Source of the DNA: Neolecta irregularis DAH-3
Lineage: Eukaryota; Ascomycota; Neolectomycetes; Neolectales; Neolectaceae
NCBI GenBank assembly: GCA_001929475.1
Contig: LXFE01001003.1
Coordinates: 1-27,749, forward strand
Length of the DNA: 27,749 bases
Direction of reading: 5' to 3'
Made by a program: the position numbers and the translations under genes. The notes beneath the pieces were generated by a model. The model was given only the letters and a program-made list of their open reading frames with translations, was not told the origin of the DNA and did no database searches. Shown in pieces: positions 11,008-22,106 of the stretch (positions within the stretch are counted from its first letter, which is position 1; each line of letters begins with the position of its first letter).

Positions 11008-11725
11008 CCTGATATACTAGTACGGCATTCTTCGGTGCCGAGCTTGAGAGCGGCGTTTCGCGGAGGAGGTTGATATCAAGTCAGGGTTTCACGTGAAGGG
11101 ACAGCAGACATAGTTCTACCGCTTTGCGATACGGATTTTGGGGTTCTTATTCAAGTAGAGATTATTTTCCGCACGAGACAAAAGCAGCAAGACCAGTTCC
11201 CAGCCCTAATTTTGACGCTAAGAAGAAAGCGTGCTTAATAAAAAGCACTGCGGCTGTCATATTCGCTGTACCGGTACTAGAAAGAAAGAATTTGGATGCA
11301 GGTGGGACAAGTTCGCTAATACAAACCCAAGTATGCAACAATGCTGTAAAGAAGACTTCCAGGTGGTGAATTACAGCTAAGGCGCTGACTAAGCCGACCG
11401 GTGTGGCTAGGTGTGGCTGAGCCCTGAGACAGACTCACCACCAACGGTATGAACATTTCTGAAAAAGCACTATGAAAGTGCTCATACTGTTTTGTCTGTT
11501 ATTTCGAACCGAATGCAGCAGTTCCCCTTCTTTTCTTTGCTTTTTGCTCTTGCTTTGCCCGGTGAAAGGATCTTTTGCCGCATGGCTTCCTTTCGAAGCC
11601 GGCCGAGGGGGGTGCTAGTCGCATGTTGCCTTTTACGGCTCCCAATAGCTTCCTTTGCTTGCGAGTCGGGCCACTCTTGGCCGCCTTAAAAATGCTGCGT
11701 CTCCAACAAAAACTCGTTATTCCAA
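11008..11725. other. Divergent intergenic region, TAF1 / alpha-arrestin
   Basis: 718 bp holding the promoters of both flanking genes. Visible elements are CACGTG at 11090-11095, inside the same GTTTCACGTG decamer seen before the transporter gene; two tandem copies of GGTGTGGCT at 11400-11408 and 11410-11418; and a pyrimidine-rich run around 11521-11560. I see no convincing coding or RNA gene in it. Confidence 0.6.
11090..11095. promoter_or_regulatory. CACGTG E-box upstream of TAF1
   Basis: CACGTG about 83 bp upstream of the TAF1 ATG, embedded in GTTTCACGTGAAGGG. It is a candidate bHLH (Cbf1-type) site by motif alone. Confidence 0.33.
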
Positions 11726-12955
11726 ATGTCTTTTGTCCCTTCCATAGTTCACACCTCGGGTGAATATCTTTTGCTGCCAGACACCTCAGCTGTCCTCGCA
11801 CCGGGATTCATCAATCGCGATTCCGCCCTCGTCAATCTCCAGGGCGAGCTCCGCATCCAGGTCCTCAAACCAGTTACCATAAAAAGCATACAGTTCAAGT
11901 TCGAGTCGCAAACCTCGTTCGCCGATCACAATGTATTCTTTTTCGCTCTATATGGCTCTCATCTCTCTTAGGACAGCTTGGCTCACTACATCCTCTATTC
12001 TCGTGTCAACGACCTTTCTCTCGAGTCCTCCTTTCTGGACTCGGGCGAGCATATCTTTCCCTATTCCATTCCCGTACCGACATGGCTCCCGCCTTCCATC
12101 CAAACAGCACACGGCCATGTCTCGCACCAAATCCATGTTTCCATCCGCAAGTCGGGTCTTCGCATGGTCAAGTCGCAAACTTCACAGCTTCGACAGTCAA
12201 TCACTGTCTACCGCACCCCGCAATTACAGCACGATGCATCTTTTGTGAAAAGATGGACGGGTGAACGAACGGACAGGAAACTTGCCTGGGCCGTGTCCAG
12301 TCCTACTTTTGCAAGCATCGGCGGCTGCATCAACCTCTCCATCCGCATGTATTCGCAAACGCTCGCAAATGTCATAAAGTGCTGTACCGCGAATCTTATC
12401 CAGCAGGAAACTCACACAACAAGACCCGATCGGAATACCTGGGGCCTGATCATGGATGATCAACCCGATCTATTAATGACTTTGGGAGACTTTGGCTCTG
12501 TAGACGCTACAACCACGGAAAAGGCATTCGTCTTTTATCCAAGTACTAATCTCCAGAAACGAATCCTTGGATCTCCTGTCACGGCGAAATTTCCCCCGCC
12601 ACCCGCTACACATTCAATCATCGCCCCCCAAGCCAGAAGGACAGTTTACCGACTGAACATCACAATCCCACTACATCCGAGCAAGTCAATCTACCCATCA
12701 CATTCATCATTGCTTATAACCATTGTGCATAAAGTCTCGCTGACGTTTCGAATGGTGGGTGCAAAAGACTTACTTATAACGTTACCAATCCTCATTCTCC
12801 CCGAAATTCTGGGGCTGAAAATGGGAATTAGCCACCTTTCGCCCCCTCCGTATGATGAAGCAGTCGTAGTAGAAGACTCCACCGATACTGAAGCTTGGTT
12901 GGAAGAATCGCTGCCTCAATATGAACCACAGCAGTCTGTAGACGTCGTGGGATAA
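11726..12955 (+). CDS. Alpha-arrestin-like protein with PPxY motif
   Basis: Arrestin-fold adaptor. Family members recruit the Rsp5/Nedd4 ubiquitin ligase to plasma-membrane transporters to trigger endocytosis. Two exons, 11726-11932 and 11972-12955, are split by a 39-nt intron (GTATTC...CTTAG), giving 396 residues. The arrestin-N half has a beta-rich GFINRDSALVNLQGELRIQV and the family feature GEHIFPYSIPVPTWLPPSI followed by HGHVSHQIHVSI. The arrestin-C half ends near residue 350. The tail carries SPPPYDEA, a PPxY motif for WW domains, and a second acidic LPQYEPQ. The target transporter cannot be told from sequence. Confidence 0.82.
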
Positions 12956-13117
12956 AATCTAGACTAGTTGGGTTTCTCAGAACTAGGAATTTTGCTAGAG
13001 ATGGCGTCGCGTATGGGGGATAGATATACGACTATTTATGAGGTGCTATTTCAATAGATTTCTTATCAGTACCGCCATACGACACTGGAAATTCAATTTA
13101 CACAATGTACTCATCTG

Positions 13118-14623
13118 TTACTCTTTCATGCTTTCCTGTCCGTCAATTTCCTCGTCAGATCCCTCGTCGTCCTCGCCTTCATCAGAACTACTATCAACTG
13201 GCTCCGCAAGCCCAACAAGTCTCTCTTTCTGAACTTCGTCATCCTGAATTTTAAATGCATCTCGAACAGCTGCATTCGTCCGTGTATCCCAAATCTGAAG
13301 AGATCCTTCACTCCCACCGACTGCTAACCGCCAAGAAACCTCGGCATCAGGCGCCCATGAAATGGTAAATACTTTTCCCACCCCCAAATCTCGTGAAACT
13401 ACAAGACTAGGCGAATCCTTGACATTCCAAAGTTTGGTTTGCTTATCTACACTGCCGGTGGCTAGGTACCCTGGAATATGAGGATTAATTGACATCGAGC
13501 TAACAGGCCCAGAATGTGCTTCTAATTTCCATTGAGCGTCTTTTTTCACTCTCATATCAAAGTAGAAAACACTCCCCGATTCTGTTGATGCAAAAAAGTG
13601 ATATGGAGAATGAGGATCCCAGGAAATGGACTCAATGTCCCCGTCAGCAGAAACCTTCATCGATGGTGCACTGGCCCTCATATCAGAAATGATGATCTGC
13701 CGATCATAACCGCCGGATAACAATACAGTCGAATCAGAAGCATGCCACTGAACTGCACTGACTTTGTCTTCATGGTACGAAGTACTTGACGCACATTTTG
13801 AATCTCGCAAGTCCCATAATTTAACGGTCTGGTCAGCAGATCCTGAAGCCAGGAGATTCCGATGATTCCTGTTGGCGCTTAATGAGAGGACAGCACTGAC
13901 GTGGTACGACTCATTTGCTTTCTTCTTCTTCTTCTTTGTCGAGCCGCCGAGAATGGTGTGAGGGTAGTACCCGTCGATCGTATCGACATCCCAGACTTCA
14001 ATACCGGGTTCAAAAGTCCCTACTGCGACGAGATTCAGGCCGTCTTCTGGGTACAGCCATTCTAGACACAGGGGCATCGAGGGTAGCAAGATATCATGGT
14101 GGACGTACAAATTTTCGGCGGAATCTTCATAGACGTAGATCTCGAGATTTGAAATGTCATCTTCGGTTTTAGAGGAAAGTAGGATATTGTCAGTAGGTAG
14201 AATTTGCAGCTCTGCTCGCTCTTTATCTTCCTCTTTCTAAGAGCGTGTCAGTATTCGATTTTATAGTTGAGAAAGGTACTTCGTCCAGAACGATATATGG
14301 ATCTTCGGGATTTTCAAAGTATGCGATCTTGCTACCGGAAAGAAACCCGGTCTCTGGAGAATAAGAATATACTGGAAAAGACAAGTACGTTCAATATCTT
14401 CTTCATCGTCATAGGCTTCAAGATTATACTCCTCCAAATCGTCATTCAGGTCTCTAGGGGCGTCGAAGCCATCTTCCGTCATCTCCTCTCTCGCATGTGA
14501 AATCTGTTCTTTTGTAGCATTTGAAATCTGCCTGATCTCTTCTTCTGTAAGACTTTGCTTTTTGGGAAATTCAGCAGGAAACCCGCGTGGGATCCAGCAA
14601 ACCGACGATATGAGGGTAGCCAT
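13118..14623 (-). CDS. PWP1: Periodic tryptophan protein 1 (PWP1), WD40 protein
   Basis: Nucleolar/nuclear WD40 protein involved in ribosome biogenesis. The ATG at 14623 opens with ISSVCWIPRG, the PWP1 N-terminal signature. Exons are 14623-14389, 14353-14280 and 14236-13118, with introns of 35 and 43 nt, giving 475 residues. Splicing builds YNLEAYDDEEDIEQTGFLSG, then IAYFENPEDPYIVLDE and LQILPTDNILLSSKTEDD, as in PWP1 orthologues. The propeller follows with repeats such as LLASGSADQTVKLWDLRDSK, VLLSGGYDRQIIISDMR, YLATGSVDKQTKLWNVKD and LAVGGSEGSLQIWDTR. A six-lysine run sits between early repeats, and the C-terminus is strongly acidic. The gene is convergent with the arrestin gene. Confidence 0.95.
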
Positions 14624-14884
14624 AATCTGCGACAATAATAAATTTTTGGAGAAATTTCGACACCGTTTTGGGATGGTCTCACCTCAACTATGATAATGCC
14701 AAAGAATCTTGTCATAAATATAGGAAAAATCAAGAAGATACATTCCAGTAAAAAGATTTATGCTTCAACTATGCATAGCCAAGAACAACACATAAAAATA
14801 GACTATCAAAAAAGCATGACCAAAACGAATTGTCAACACCACGAACCCTGTGGTTGCGTCGCTCCCATTCATTCAGTTGCTCAC

Positions 14885-16752
14885 TTAGAGCTTGTTCGGC
14901 GATCTCTGTGTTGTAATTTCATTATAGAGCATTGCAGTCAAGAAATCACTCCATTGGTTATCTTCTCCGGTAATACAAGTCCCGAAATATCGAGTTGCCA
15001 GTTCGAATTTATTACCATGTTTTGCTTTTTCAGTGAGTTTTTCAGCCTCTTCTTTAAGAATATTTTGAAGATACTGCTTGTTAATTGATATCCCTTCTGC
15101 AGTCTTGACATTATGTCGTGCCCATTGCCAGAGCTGTTGCAATTACTATGAGGATCAAATACGAGGTATACTTGAGATCGACTGATTTCTGCAGTCGCGG
15201 CGTCTTCCATGAGATCATTGATAGGAACGCATCCCGTTCCTCGAAGCCAAGCCTCAATATATCCCAATCCAGTTGTAATGTTCTCTCGAATACCTTTCTC
15301 GGTAATGGTCCCAGGAACGTTCATGTTAAGAAGGTCATGGGCAGTTATTTTGACGTCCTCTCGGCGCAAAAACAACTGATTTGGGGTGGGCATATACTTG
15401 TTAAAGACTAACAAATAAGTTTGAGCAATAAATGAAGCCAACCTTCCATCGCAATCTTTCCCAGGGCTGGATGAGCAATCCATGTTCCATCATGCCCAGC
15501 ACGTACTTCGCGCAACTTATCGGCGTACACTTTATCCATCGCAGCTTTGTTGGCATTGGGATTATTTTTGACTATCCTTTTTAGCAAAATAATCTTTTCC
15601 CAAGATACCTGGAATTTGAGCTGCCATACCGCCCTGATTGTCAACCAAAGAAATCAATGCAACAAACCATGGCATGGACACCTCGTTTATGGCAAGTCTT
15701 GATAAGGAGTTCGACATACGCATTCATGAAAGGAACAGTCATCGTGATGTCACTTCGATTGGGAAGAATAAAATTGGGGTTCTTGCGAAACTTTTTAATC
15801 GTGCTGAAAATGTAATCCTAAGCCGAATAAGTTTTTAGGTACTCGGAAAGAAGCTGCACCCATCGGCCACAGTTGAGTCCAGAACTATGGTCTCTTAATT
15901 CATAAATAATTTCGTCCATTTCAAATGCCGCAAGGATGGTTTCGATTAAAACAGTGGCTCGGACAGTTCCTCTGGGCATTCCAATGTAATCCTGAGATAC
16001 ATTAAAAATATCGTTCCAAAGTCTCGCTTCGAGATGCGATTCCATTTTGGGCAGGTAGAAGTATGGGCCAGTCCCTCGTTTGACAAGCTCCTTGCCATTA
16101 TGAAAGAAATAGAGACCAAAGTCAAAAATTCCCCCAGAAATAGGCACTCCGTCTACTATGAAATGCTTCTCATCAAGGTGCCAGCCGCGAGGTCTAGAGT
16201 TTAGTGGCAGATCACAAAAACGACCGATACCGAACGATGAGGGTGACTTTTTTATCACCGCGTAACTTGTATTCCTTTCCATTTGCAGCAGTAAAGCTAC
16301 ATTGTTCACGGATGGCATCGTAAAGATTGATTTGCCCCTCAATGTTGTTATTCCAGGTGGGTGCATTGGAGTCTAGAAATTCAGCGGTTGATCCTACCTA
16401 TATGGATCTCAGTACCCTCGAAATCGGCCATGTAAGTTGAAACGTCAGTATTCAGCGCATTGATGACCATTTTTCGATCGACAGGACCAGTGATCTCGAC
16501 TCTTCTATCAATCAAACCTGGTGAGGGTGGTGCAGCCTTCCAGTCACAATCGCGAACGAACTGGGTCTCGGGAAGGAATTCGGGAAGAATCCCCGCATCG
16601 AGCTGCAGTTGGCGAATGTCTCTTCGGGCAAGAAGCTGTTTTCGTCTTGCATTGAAGGATCGATGAAGGATTGCGAGGAAATTGCAGGCTTCGGGAGAGA
16701 GAATCGTTTTTGCGTTTTGAGAGACCTGACCTAAGATTTCGACACCAGACAT
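14885..16752 (-). CDS. MLS1: Malate synthase (glyoxylate cycle)
   Basis: Condenses glyoxylate with acetyl-CoA to give malate and CoA. There are eight exons: 16752-16416, 16372-16231, 16193-15860, 15817-15668, 15633-15609, 15571-15443, 15407-15172 and 15133-14885, giving 533 residues, the usual size of form A. Spliced motifs include [28 protein letters not shown], the family signature [81 protein letters not shown] and [18 protein letters not shown]. Exon 5 is only 25 nt. The signature motif is itself split between Trp and Asp by an intron. The C-terminus is SPNKL, a variant of the SKL peroxisomal signal, so peroxisomal location is likely but not certain. Confidence 0.97.
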
Positions 16753-17079
16753 GACAAAACAGGTTTGAATATAATAGAAACAATGGAGGTTAGAAAGGTG
16801 GGGAAAGCGTATTTAGGTTCGGGTAATCCTCGGATCCTTTGGCCAATTTCTCCTCATCGTCGAAGATCACATGCTCAATGACGCGGTATTATCGGAATGT
16901 CGCACCACTGCGACCTACCCAGTGTTCAGCTGACCTCTTAAACCCTTACTTGGCCATTCTGTACTCATAGTAAACATTTCTAGTACTTGGCCCCATTAGT
17001 GAGAAGCTTGATATACTGTTTTCGTTTCGGGTATCGATGTCGTTTATCTCTGTAGTCCAACGTTCATCGTCCCTGTAGC
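16753..17079. promoter_or_regulatory. Divergent promoter region, malate synthase / UreD
   Basis: 327 bp between two start codons facing away from each other. GTGGGG at 16798-16803, 46 bp before the malate synthase ATG, fits the SYGGRG core of Mig1/CreA carbon repressors, which control malate synthase in other fungi. CCAAT occurs at 16843-16847. These are short motifs that also arise by chance. Confidence 0.4.
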
Positions 17080-17880
17080 ATGCCAAACACGAGTCCATCT
17101 TCATCTCGCGTATCTCTGAATCCTGGAAACGGCCGTATTCATTGTACACGAACATCGTTGAGTACTCTCGCATATAGATATCCTTTGAAGCTCATCTCTC
17201 CGCACTCATCGCTGTGTTACATCCTCTCCTACGGTGGCGGCATTGTCGGCGGAGATAGCATTGAAATATCGGTGAAAGTTGATAAAGACGCGACTCTGAC
17301 TTTCTTGACTCAAGGAACCACTAAAGTCTTCAAGCCAAAGGCTTCAGGCCTGATATCCAAACAAATAATCTATGCGGAAGTCAATGGGACCTTGCTTCTC
17401 TTACCCGACCCCATCCAACCGTTCAAAGACAGCTCGTACATTCAAATACAACGATTTGAAGTCTATGGGCGAATGGTGCTTTTGGATTGGGTGATATCGG
17501 GACGCTATGAAGAAGACTGGCTGCTCTCATCATACATCTCGAACAATGAGATCTACAAGGATGGGAATCTGATTATACGCGATGTCCTACGACTGGACAG
17601 CTCTGTTAGAGAGTCAATGGGTTCGTTTCGATGTTTTGCGAACGTAATTATATTTGGATTTCCAGAAATGGAAGCCCGGTGTTTGCAATCGTATGTAAAC
17701 GAAAAGAAGGTTCGCAAGGGGACTACATTAGATAAGATCTGGTCTGTGAATCAGGTCAGAGGATGTACTGTCATCAAAGCCGCGGGGAAAGATACAGAGA
17801 TGGTCAAATCTATATTAAGGAGATTGCTCGACGAACTACAACTAATCGGCGGAAGAGACTGTTTGAGGCCTCTGGAATGA
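17080..17880 (+). CDS. ureD: Urease accessory protein UreD (UreH)
   Basis: Chaperone that, with UreF and UreG, delivers nickel to the urease active site in the cytosol. A single intronless ORF of 266 residues, the only gene here without an intron. Family features are the basic N-terminus, LKLISPHSS, then YILSYGGGIVGGDSIEISVKV, ATLTFLTQGTTKVFK and LLLLPDPIQPFKDSSY. DWVISGR, IIRDVLRLD and a C-terminal VRGCTVIKAAGKDTEMVKSI follow. The gene implies that the organism is urease-positive; the urease itself is not in the window. Confidence 0.93.
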   Translation: MPNTSPSSSRVSLNPGNGRIHCTRTSLSTLAYRYPLKLISPHSSLCYILSYGGGIVGGDSIEISVKVDKDATLTFLTQGTTKVFKPKASGLISKQIIYAEVNGTLLLLPDPIQPFKDSSYIQIQRFEVYGRMVLLDWVISGRYEEDWLLSSYISNNEIYKDGNLIIRDVLRLDSSVRESMGSFRCFANVIIFGFPEMEARCLQSYVNEKKVRKGTTLDKIWSVNQVRGCTVIKAAGKDTEMVKSILRRLLDELQLIGGRDCLRPLE

Positions 17881-18622
17881 TTTGCCGTAGCTATGGTTTT
17901 GAGGTTTAAATGCATATTATCCGATTATATCGACAATAATAACAACTTATCACACCAAGGAAAGACTTGGACCCATTTATAGTGAAAGGCATCAACTGCT
18001 ATCGTGACAGCTACGGGATATCGACTCGAAAATACCCCTCCGTAACTATGTTTTCCCAATCTCCACATTTCTAACCATGACCAAAGCCATATAGATCATG
18101 GAAAAATTTATAACGCTTCTGGAATCATGAGTGAGGGACAGAACAAGTCCCACCTCGGAACCGAGTACCATTCTTTTCCAGAACAATCTTTTGCAAATAT
18201 TAATTTGGGCAAGGCGAAGTTATGGCCTATTTCCAGTAAATGGACTAAACCGAGCGGAATCAACAAAAAAATCCCGAATTTCCGGTAACCCTAGGGGCCC
18301 GGAGAGCGCCTGGAAGATCGTTATCATAATGAGTGACGATTGCTTTCAGAGGGGCACAGTTCAAGTGCTAACACTGTTAGCTATTACACCTTCACGAAAT
18401 CAATTTAAACTTTCATGTTGATCAAATTTCTATCTTAAGATCCAAGGATTATTCGTATGAGTCTTGACCTAGCGGTCTGCCCCGCCATGTTTCCAGTTTG
18501 GTTTAAAGTTTCATGAAAAATCTACAACCTGAAAGAATGGAAATTGGATTATGGAGATCCAGCGTAGAATGATAAAAGGGATGCTCTTCCAAAAGGCAAG
18601 CCTGATAATCAAGCTGTCAAGC
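17881..18622. other. Convergent intergenic region, UreD / GH76-A
   Basis: 742 bp between two 3' ends. It is AT-rich with short open frames only. The longest (18131-18421) has no recognisable family and no splice support. I see no RNA gene or repeat here. Confidence 0.5.
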
Positions 18623-20125
18623 TTACAAGAACAGAGTCACGCTGACACCTAATGGATTAGCTTCGATTAGTTTTCGAAACTTACCCAAAATACATACGCA
18701 AATTCCAAGTGTCAAGGCGGCAGCCGCAACCTTGTCGTTTTGCGTAGCCGGATCGATTTTAGTTTTATGCCCACTGGAGGATGTTCGACCAGCATTCACA
18801 TCACCTATACTGGTAGCTCCAGTATTCATTGCCGAAGGTAATGATGCATCTTTAGCTAGACACGATGTTATCGTCTCAAGGGCTGCAATCGTTCCACCCA
18901 CTCCAGAGTGACCATCAAATTTTCCCAAAGTCCAATTCATACCACAAGTCGTACCTGATCCTCCAGTGCACGCTTTCCCCGCAGCAACAGCTGAGGTACG
19001 GAGAACACTGAAAATTCTTGCAGATAATTCAGGTACGAGTTGGGCTGTATATCCGAGATTCCGAGAAAGATATCCCTTGAACGAAATTTGATCATCATTA
19101 CAAGTATTATAGGGCTCGCAAGCTGGCTCGTTGACAATGGCTTCCTGATAGAAGAATGATGAGATAGCTTTGCTAAGGAGCCCCTTGATAATTTCAAGCC
19201 ATACCGGAGATTTATTGTACTGTTTTATGAGAGTCGCTTCTAAATCAGTTCATACGTAGTCATACATGAACGCTGCGCCACCTAAGAGCATTGCATTATT
19301 GTAGCTCCATAGGATCGTCGAGTTCTTTACAAAAGCACACGCCGGAAGATTTCCTCCATCATAAATGTTCAAAGTGTCATCCATGAATTGAATTTTTCGC
19401 ATCCATTGGAAAGTCTTTTCTGCCCATTGTGCATATGTGTCGTTTTTGGTATAGCGAGCCAATCGTGCATTCAGTTGAAAGAAGATGCCGTTCGAAATCG
19501 AGTTTTTATAAGTATACCCATGATTGAAGGCAAAAATCTGCCATCTTAAACCACCCCCGCAATTCTCATCGTCCCACCTTTCCATTTGTCCATGAAGAGC
19601 ACCTTGAGCTAATGCAAGCCATTGGGGCTGCCCTGCCGGAAGGTCTGGGAAATTTCTTTCCGCTGCAGACATTGCAGCAAGAGCCCAAAACCCCTGATCA
19701 TCGTTCCCTTCAGCAAGAGTTTGGTTAGGTGGCAGGAAATCTCGATTCGGACCGATCTGATGGAAAATTGCCTGAGTAACGATTTCATCATAAGTCGTAT
19801 CACCTGTATAATTTCGGTAGTCAATCCATGCCTATTATTTGTGTAAGCGTCGCAGGACAGGCTCATTACATTTGTTGCAGCACCGGCCAGCCACCAGTAC
19901 GTTGGATATGGGAAAAGTCCAGGAATTTGTCCCGGTTCATCCCCATGATAACTCGAGCGCAGCTCTGCAGCAATAGTAGATGCAGCTCTCTTCAAAGACT
20001 CTTCACCATATAAACCAGACTCTGAAGTTTCAGGCAATTACCTTTAGAAGAAGGATCGACATCAACGGCAGCGCCATATCCGAACAGGAGTAAGCTGTGT
20101 AAAAGAGCGGACAACGCACAAACCA
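18623..20125 (-). CDS. DFG5: GH76 Dfg5/Dcw1-like GPI protein, copy A (frame break in exon 1)
   Basis: Putative endo-1,6-alpha-mannanase/transglycosidase of the Dfg5/Dcw1 type, which attaches GPI mannoproteins to the cell wall. Exons are 20125-20042, 20000-19870, 19831-19256, 19219-18685 and 18648-18623. Motifs are [20 protein letters not shown], the catalytic Asp pair in [61 protein letters not shown] and GKFDGHSGVG. The Ser/Thr-rich tail ends in a hydrophobic GPI signal (KVAAAALTLGICVCILG, then VSVTLFL after the last splice). Exon 1 is 84 nt whereas copy B has 85. The ATG frame does not join the conserved VDVDPSSK frame, so one base seems missing, or an alternative 3' site two bases downstream (intron 19999-20041) is used. 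The body of the protein is intact. Confidence 0.88.
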
Positions 20126-20594
20126 TGTTTTCACCACAAAATATAATGGGAGTATGGATATAAGGTTCAAGACTGAGGATAGCTTTCGTAGTCCTTACTT
20201 TCTCCTAACAAAAGATTATCGACTGCGTGAGATGTATCACGAAAATAACTAGCCTGCCTCGTGCATATTTTTATCTGTTGGAGTGACTTCTGAAGCTCTG
20301 GCCTAGCAGGGCCCCTTTATAATTAAAACGAGAAATACTTCGTTTATTGCGAAAATGATGAGAGAGATCTTTCAGACGCAGGCTTTCATCAGTGAAAAAG
20401 AGCTTGACAGACCCTGAGATTGATGTGCAAATTTCAAAGAATGAAAGAATGAAAGTTAGAAAATGCATTTTGCTTAGTTCAAAGGCCAATATCACGCCAA
20501 AACAAAAAGAAAACGCTAGAAAGTCTCCTTAGATCCGTGAATAAATATAAATAGTTGCAAAAAAGAAAACCAAGTAAAAGATTACCTTTAGTAT
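20126..20594. other. Intergenic region upstream of GH76-A
   Basis: 469 bp between the start of copy A and the end of copy B. It holds a TATA-like site, given separately. No coding region is apparent. Confidence 0.5.
20314..20321 (-). promoter_or_regulatory. TATA-like box of GH76-A
   Basis: TATAAAGG on the minus strand, about 190 bp upstream of the copy A ATG, a plausible distance for a fungal TATA element. Based on motif and position only. Confidence 0.3.
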
Positions 20595-22106
20595 TCAAAT
20601 CACTAACCAAGCACCCATTCCTATACAACATTAGTGTCTGCTTGATTTAGGCCAAGTACGTACCAAAAGTACTTAGTGAAACCAGAATGGTTACAAATAC
20701 AGCGCTAAATTTCCCAGCTGTCGTGGGTGGTGGCTCTGTAAGTGTATGACCACTCGAACTCGTTGTGCCGGCATTGACATCTCCTGTACTTGTACCGCCA
20801 GTTCTCGCAGATGATGGCGAAGATGCGTATTTCGCAAGAGGTGCCTGTATCACTTCAAGAGCCGCAATCGCTTCACCGACTCCGGTATGCCCATCAAATG
20901 TCCCTTTAGTGTAATCGTTCCCGCAAACTGTGCCCGTTCCTCCATTACAGCATTTCCCAACAGCAACGGCAGATGAGCCAAGCACATTAAAGATTTTATC
21001 TGCTAGAGAAGGAATGAGCTGTGCGGTATAACCCATATTTCGAGCGAGATATCCCTTGAAAGAGGTTTGATCGTCGTTGCAGGTTTGTTCTGGCTCGCAA
21101 GCTGGTTCGTATACGATAGTCCCGCTCGAAAAGAACAAAGAGATTGATGAATCAAGAAGTGCTTCCACTCTGCTGAGCCATATGGAGGATTGGTTTTGCT
21201 GACCAATTTAGAGGTTTAAAAATTATGACAAAAACGTACGTAAGTGTACATGAACGCAGCTCCACCGAGATACATTCCAGTATTATAGGTCCATTGGATG
21301 CGATCAAAACCGGTGATACAGTCGGGAACGTCGGCTCCATCATAAATAATATATGTCGAAGTCAGGAACTTGACGCTGGTGGTCCAGTTATACGCCTTCT
21401 CCGCCCATTGTGCATATGTGTCATTGCCGGTATACTGAGCAAGCCGAGCACCGAGCTGGAAGAAGATTCCATTCGATATTGAATTCTTGTACCCGTATCC
21501 ATTATTAAAAGCGAAGATCTGCCAGCGAAGTCCACCACCACAGTTCGCATCGTCCCATCGAGTCGCTTGGCCATTAAATACAGCCTGAGCAAGAGCTAGC
21601 CACTGGACACCGGTCGATGGCGGGTTGGGGAAATTGCGTTCTGCTGCCGACATTGCAGCGAGTCCCCAGAATCCCTGATCGTCATTTCCTTCAGCCAGTG
21701 TTTGATTGGGCGGTAGGTAATCATTATTCGGTCCCACTTGAAATAGCATTGCCTGCGTCACAATAGCATCATACGTGGAATCTCCGGTATAATTACGATA
21801 ATCGATCCACGCCTACGCTGTTCAGCTCTGTGAATTTGTGGTCATCCTTACGTTCATGGCAGCACCAGCTTGCCACCAGTAGGTCGGATATGGGAAATTT
21901 CCTGGGATCTGTCCTGGTTCATCGCCATGATAGAATACTCTCAAGCCAGCTGCGTTTGTAGTAGCACCGCTTTTCAAGGATGCTATCACAATAAATGACA
22001 ACTCGACACCGGGCCTTATACCTTGTGAAGTAGGATCTACCGTAAAGGAATGACAATATGATAGCAGCGTAAGACTGTAAACGAGCGAAACATGAGGGAC
22101 GAGCAT
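20595..22106 (-). CDS. DFG5: GH76 Dfg5/Dcw1-like GPI protein, copy B
   Basis: Cell-wall mannanase/transglycosidase of family GH76, predicted to be secreted and GPI-anchored. Exons are 22106-22022, 21982-21852, 21812-21240, 21198-20664 and 20620-20595, with introns of 39, 39, 41 and 43 nt. The N-terminus ([18 protein letters not shown]) is a signal peptide followed by FTVDPTSQ. Family blocks are [51 protein letters not shown] with the two catalytic Asp residues, [20 protein letters not shown] and [20 protein letters not shown], then paired cysteines ([11 protein letters not shown]). A Ser/Thr-rich linker precedes a hydrophobic tail that splicing completes as FGMGAWLVI. The last intron has a strong ACTAAT branch motif. 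Exon sizes 131, 535 and 26 equal those of copy A. Confidence 0.95.

Noticed and set aside
11400-11418. Tandem GGTGTGGCT pair as a repeat element
   Set aside because: Only two 9-bp copies, too short to separate from chance. Kept as a note in the intergenic entry.
13919-13940. CTT-type microsatellite in PWP1
   Set aside because: It is coding and gives a short lysine run in a loop between WD repeats, which needs no further explanation.
18131-18421. 96-codon open frame between UreD and GH76-A
   Set aside because: No recognisable domain, ordinary composition and no supporting splice pattern. Judged a chance frame.
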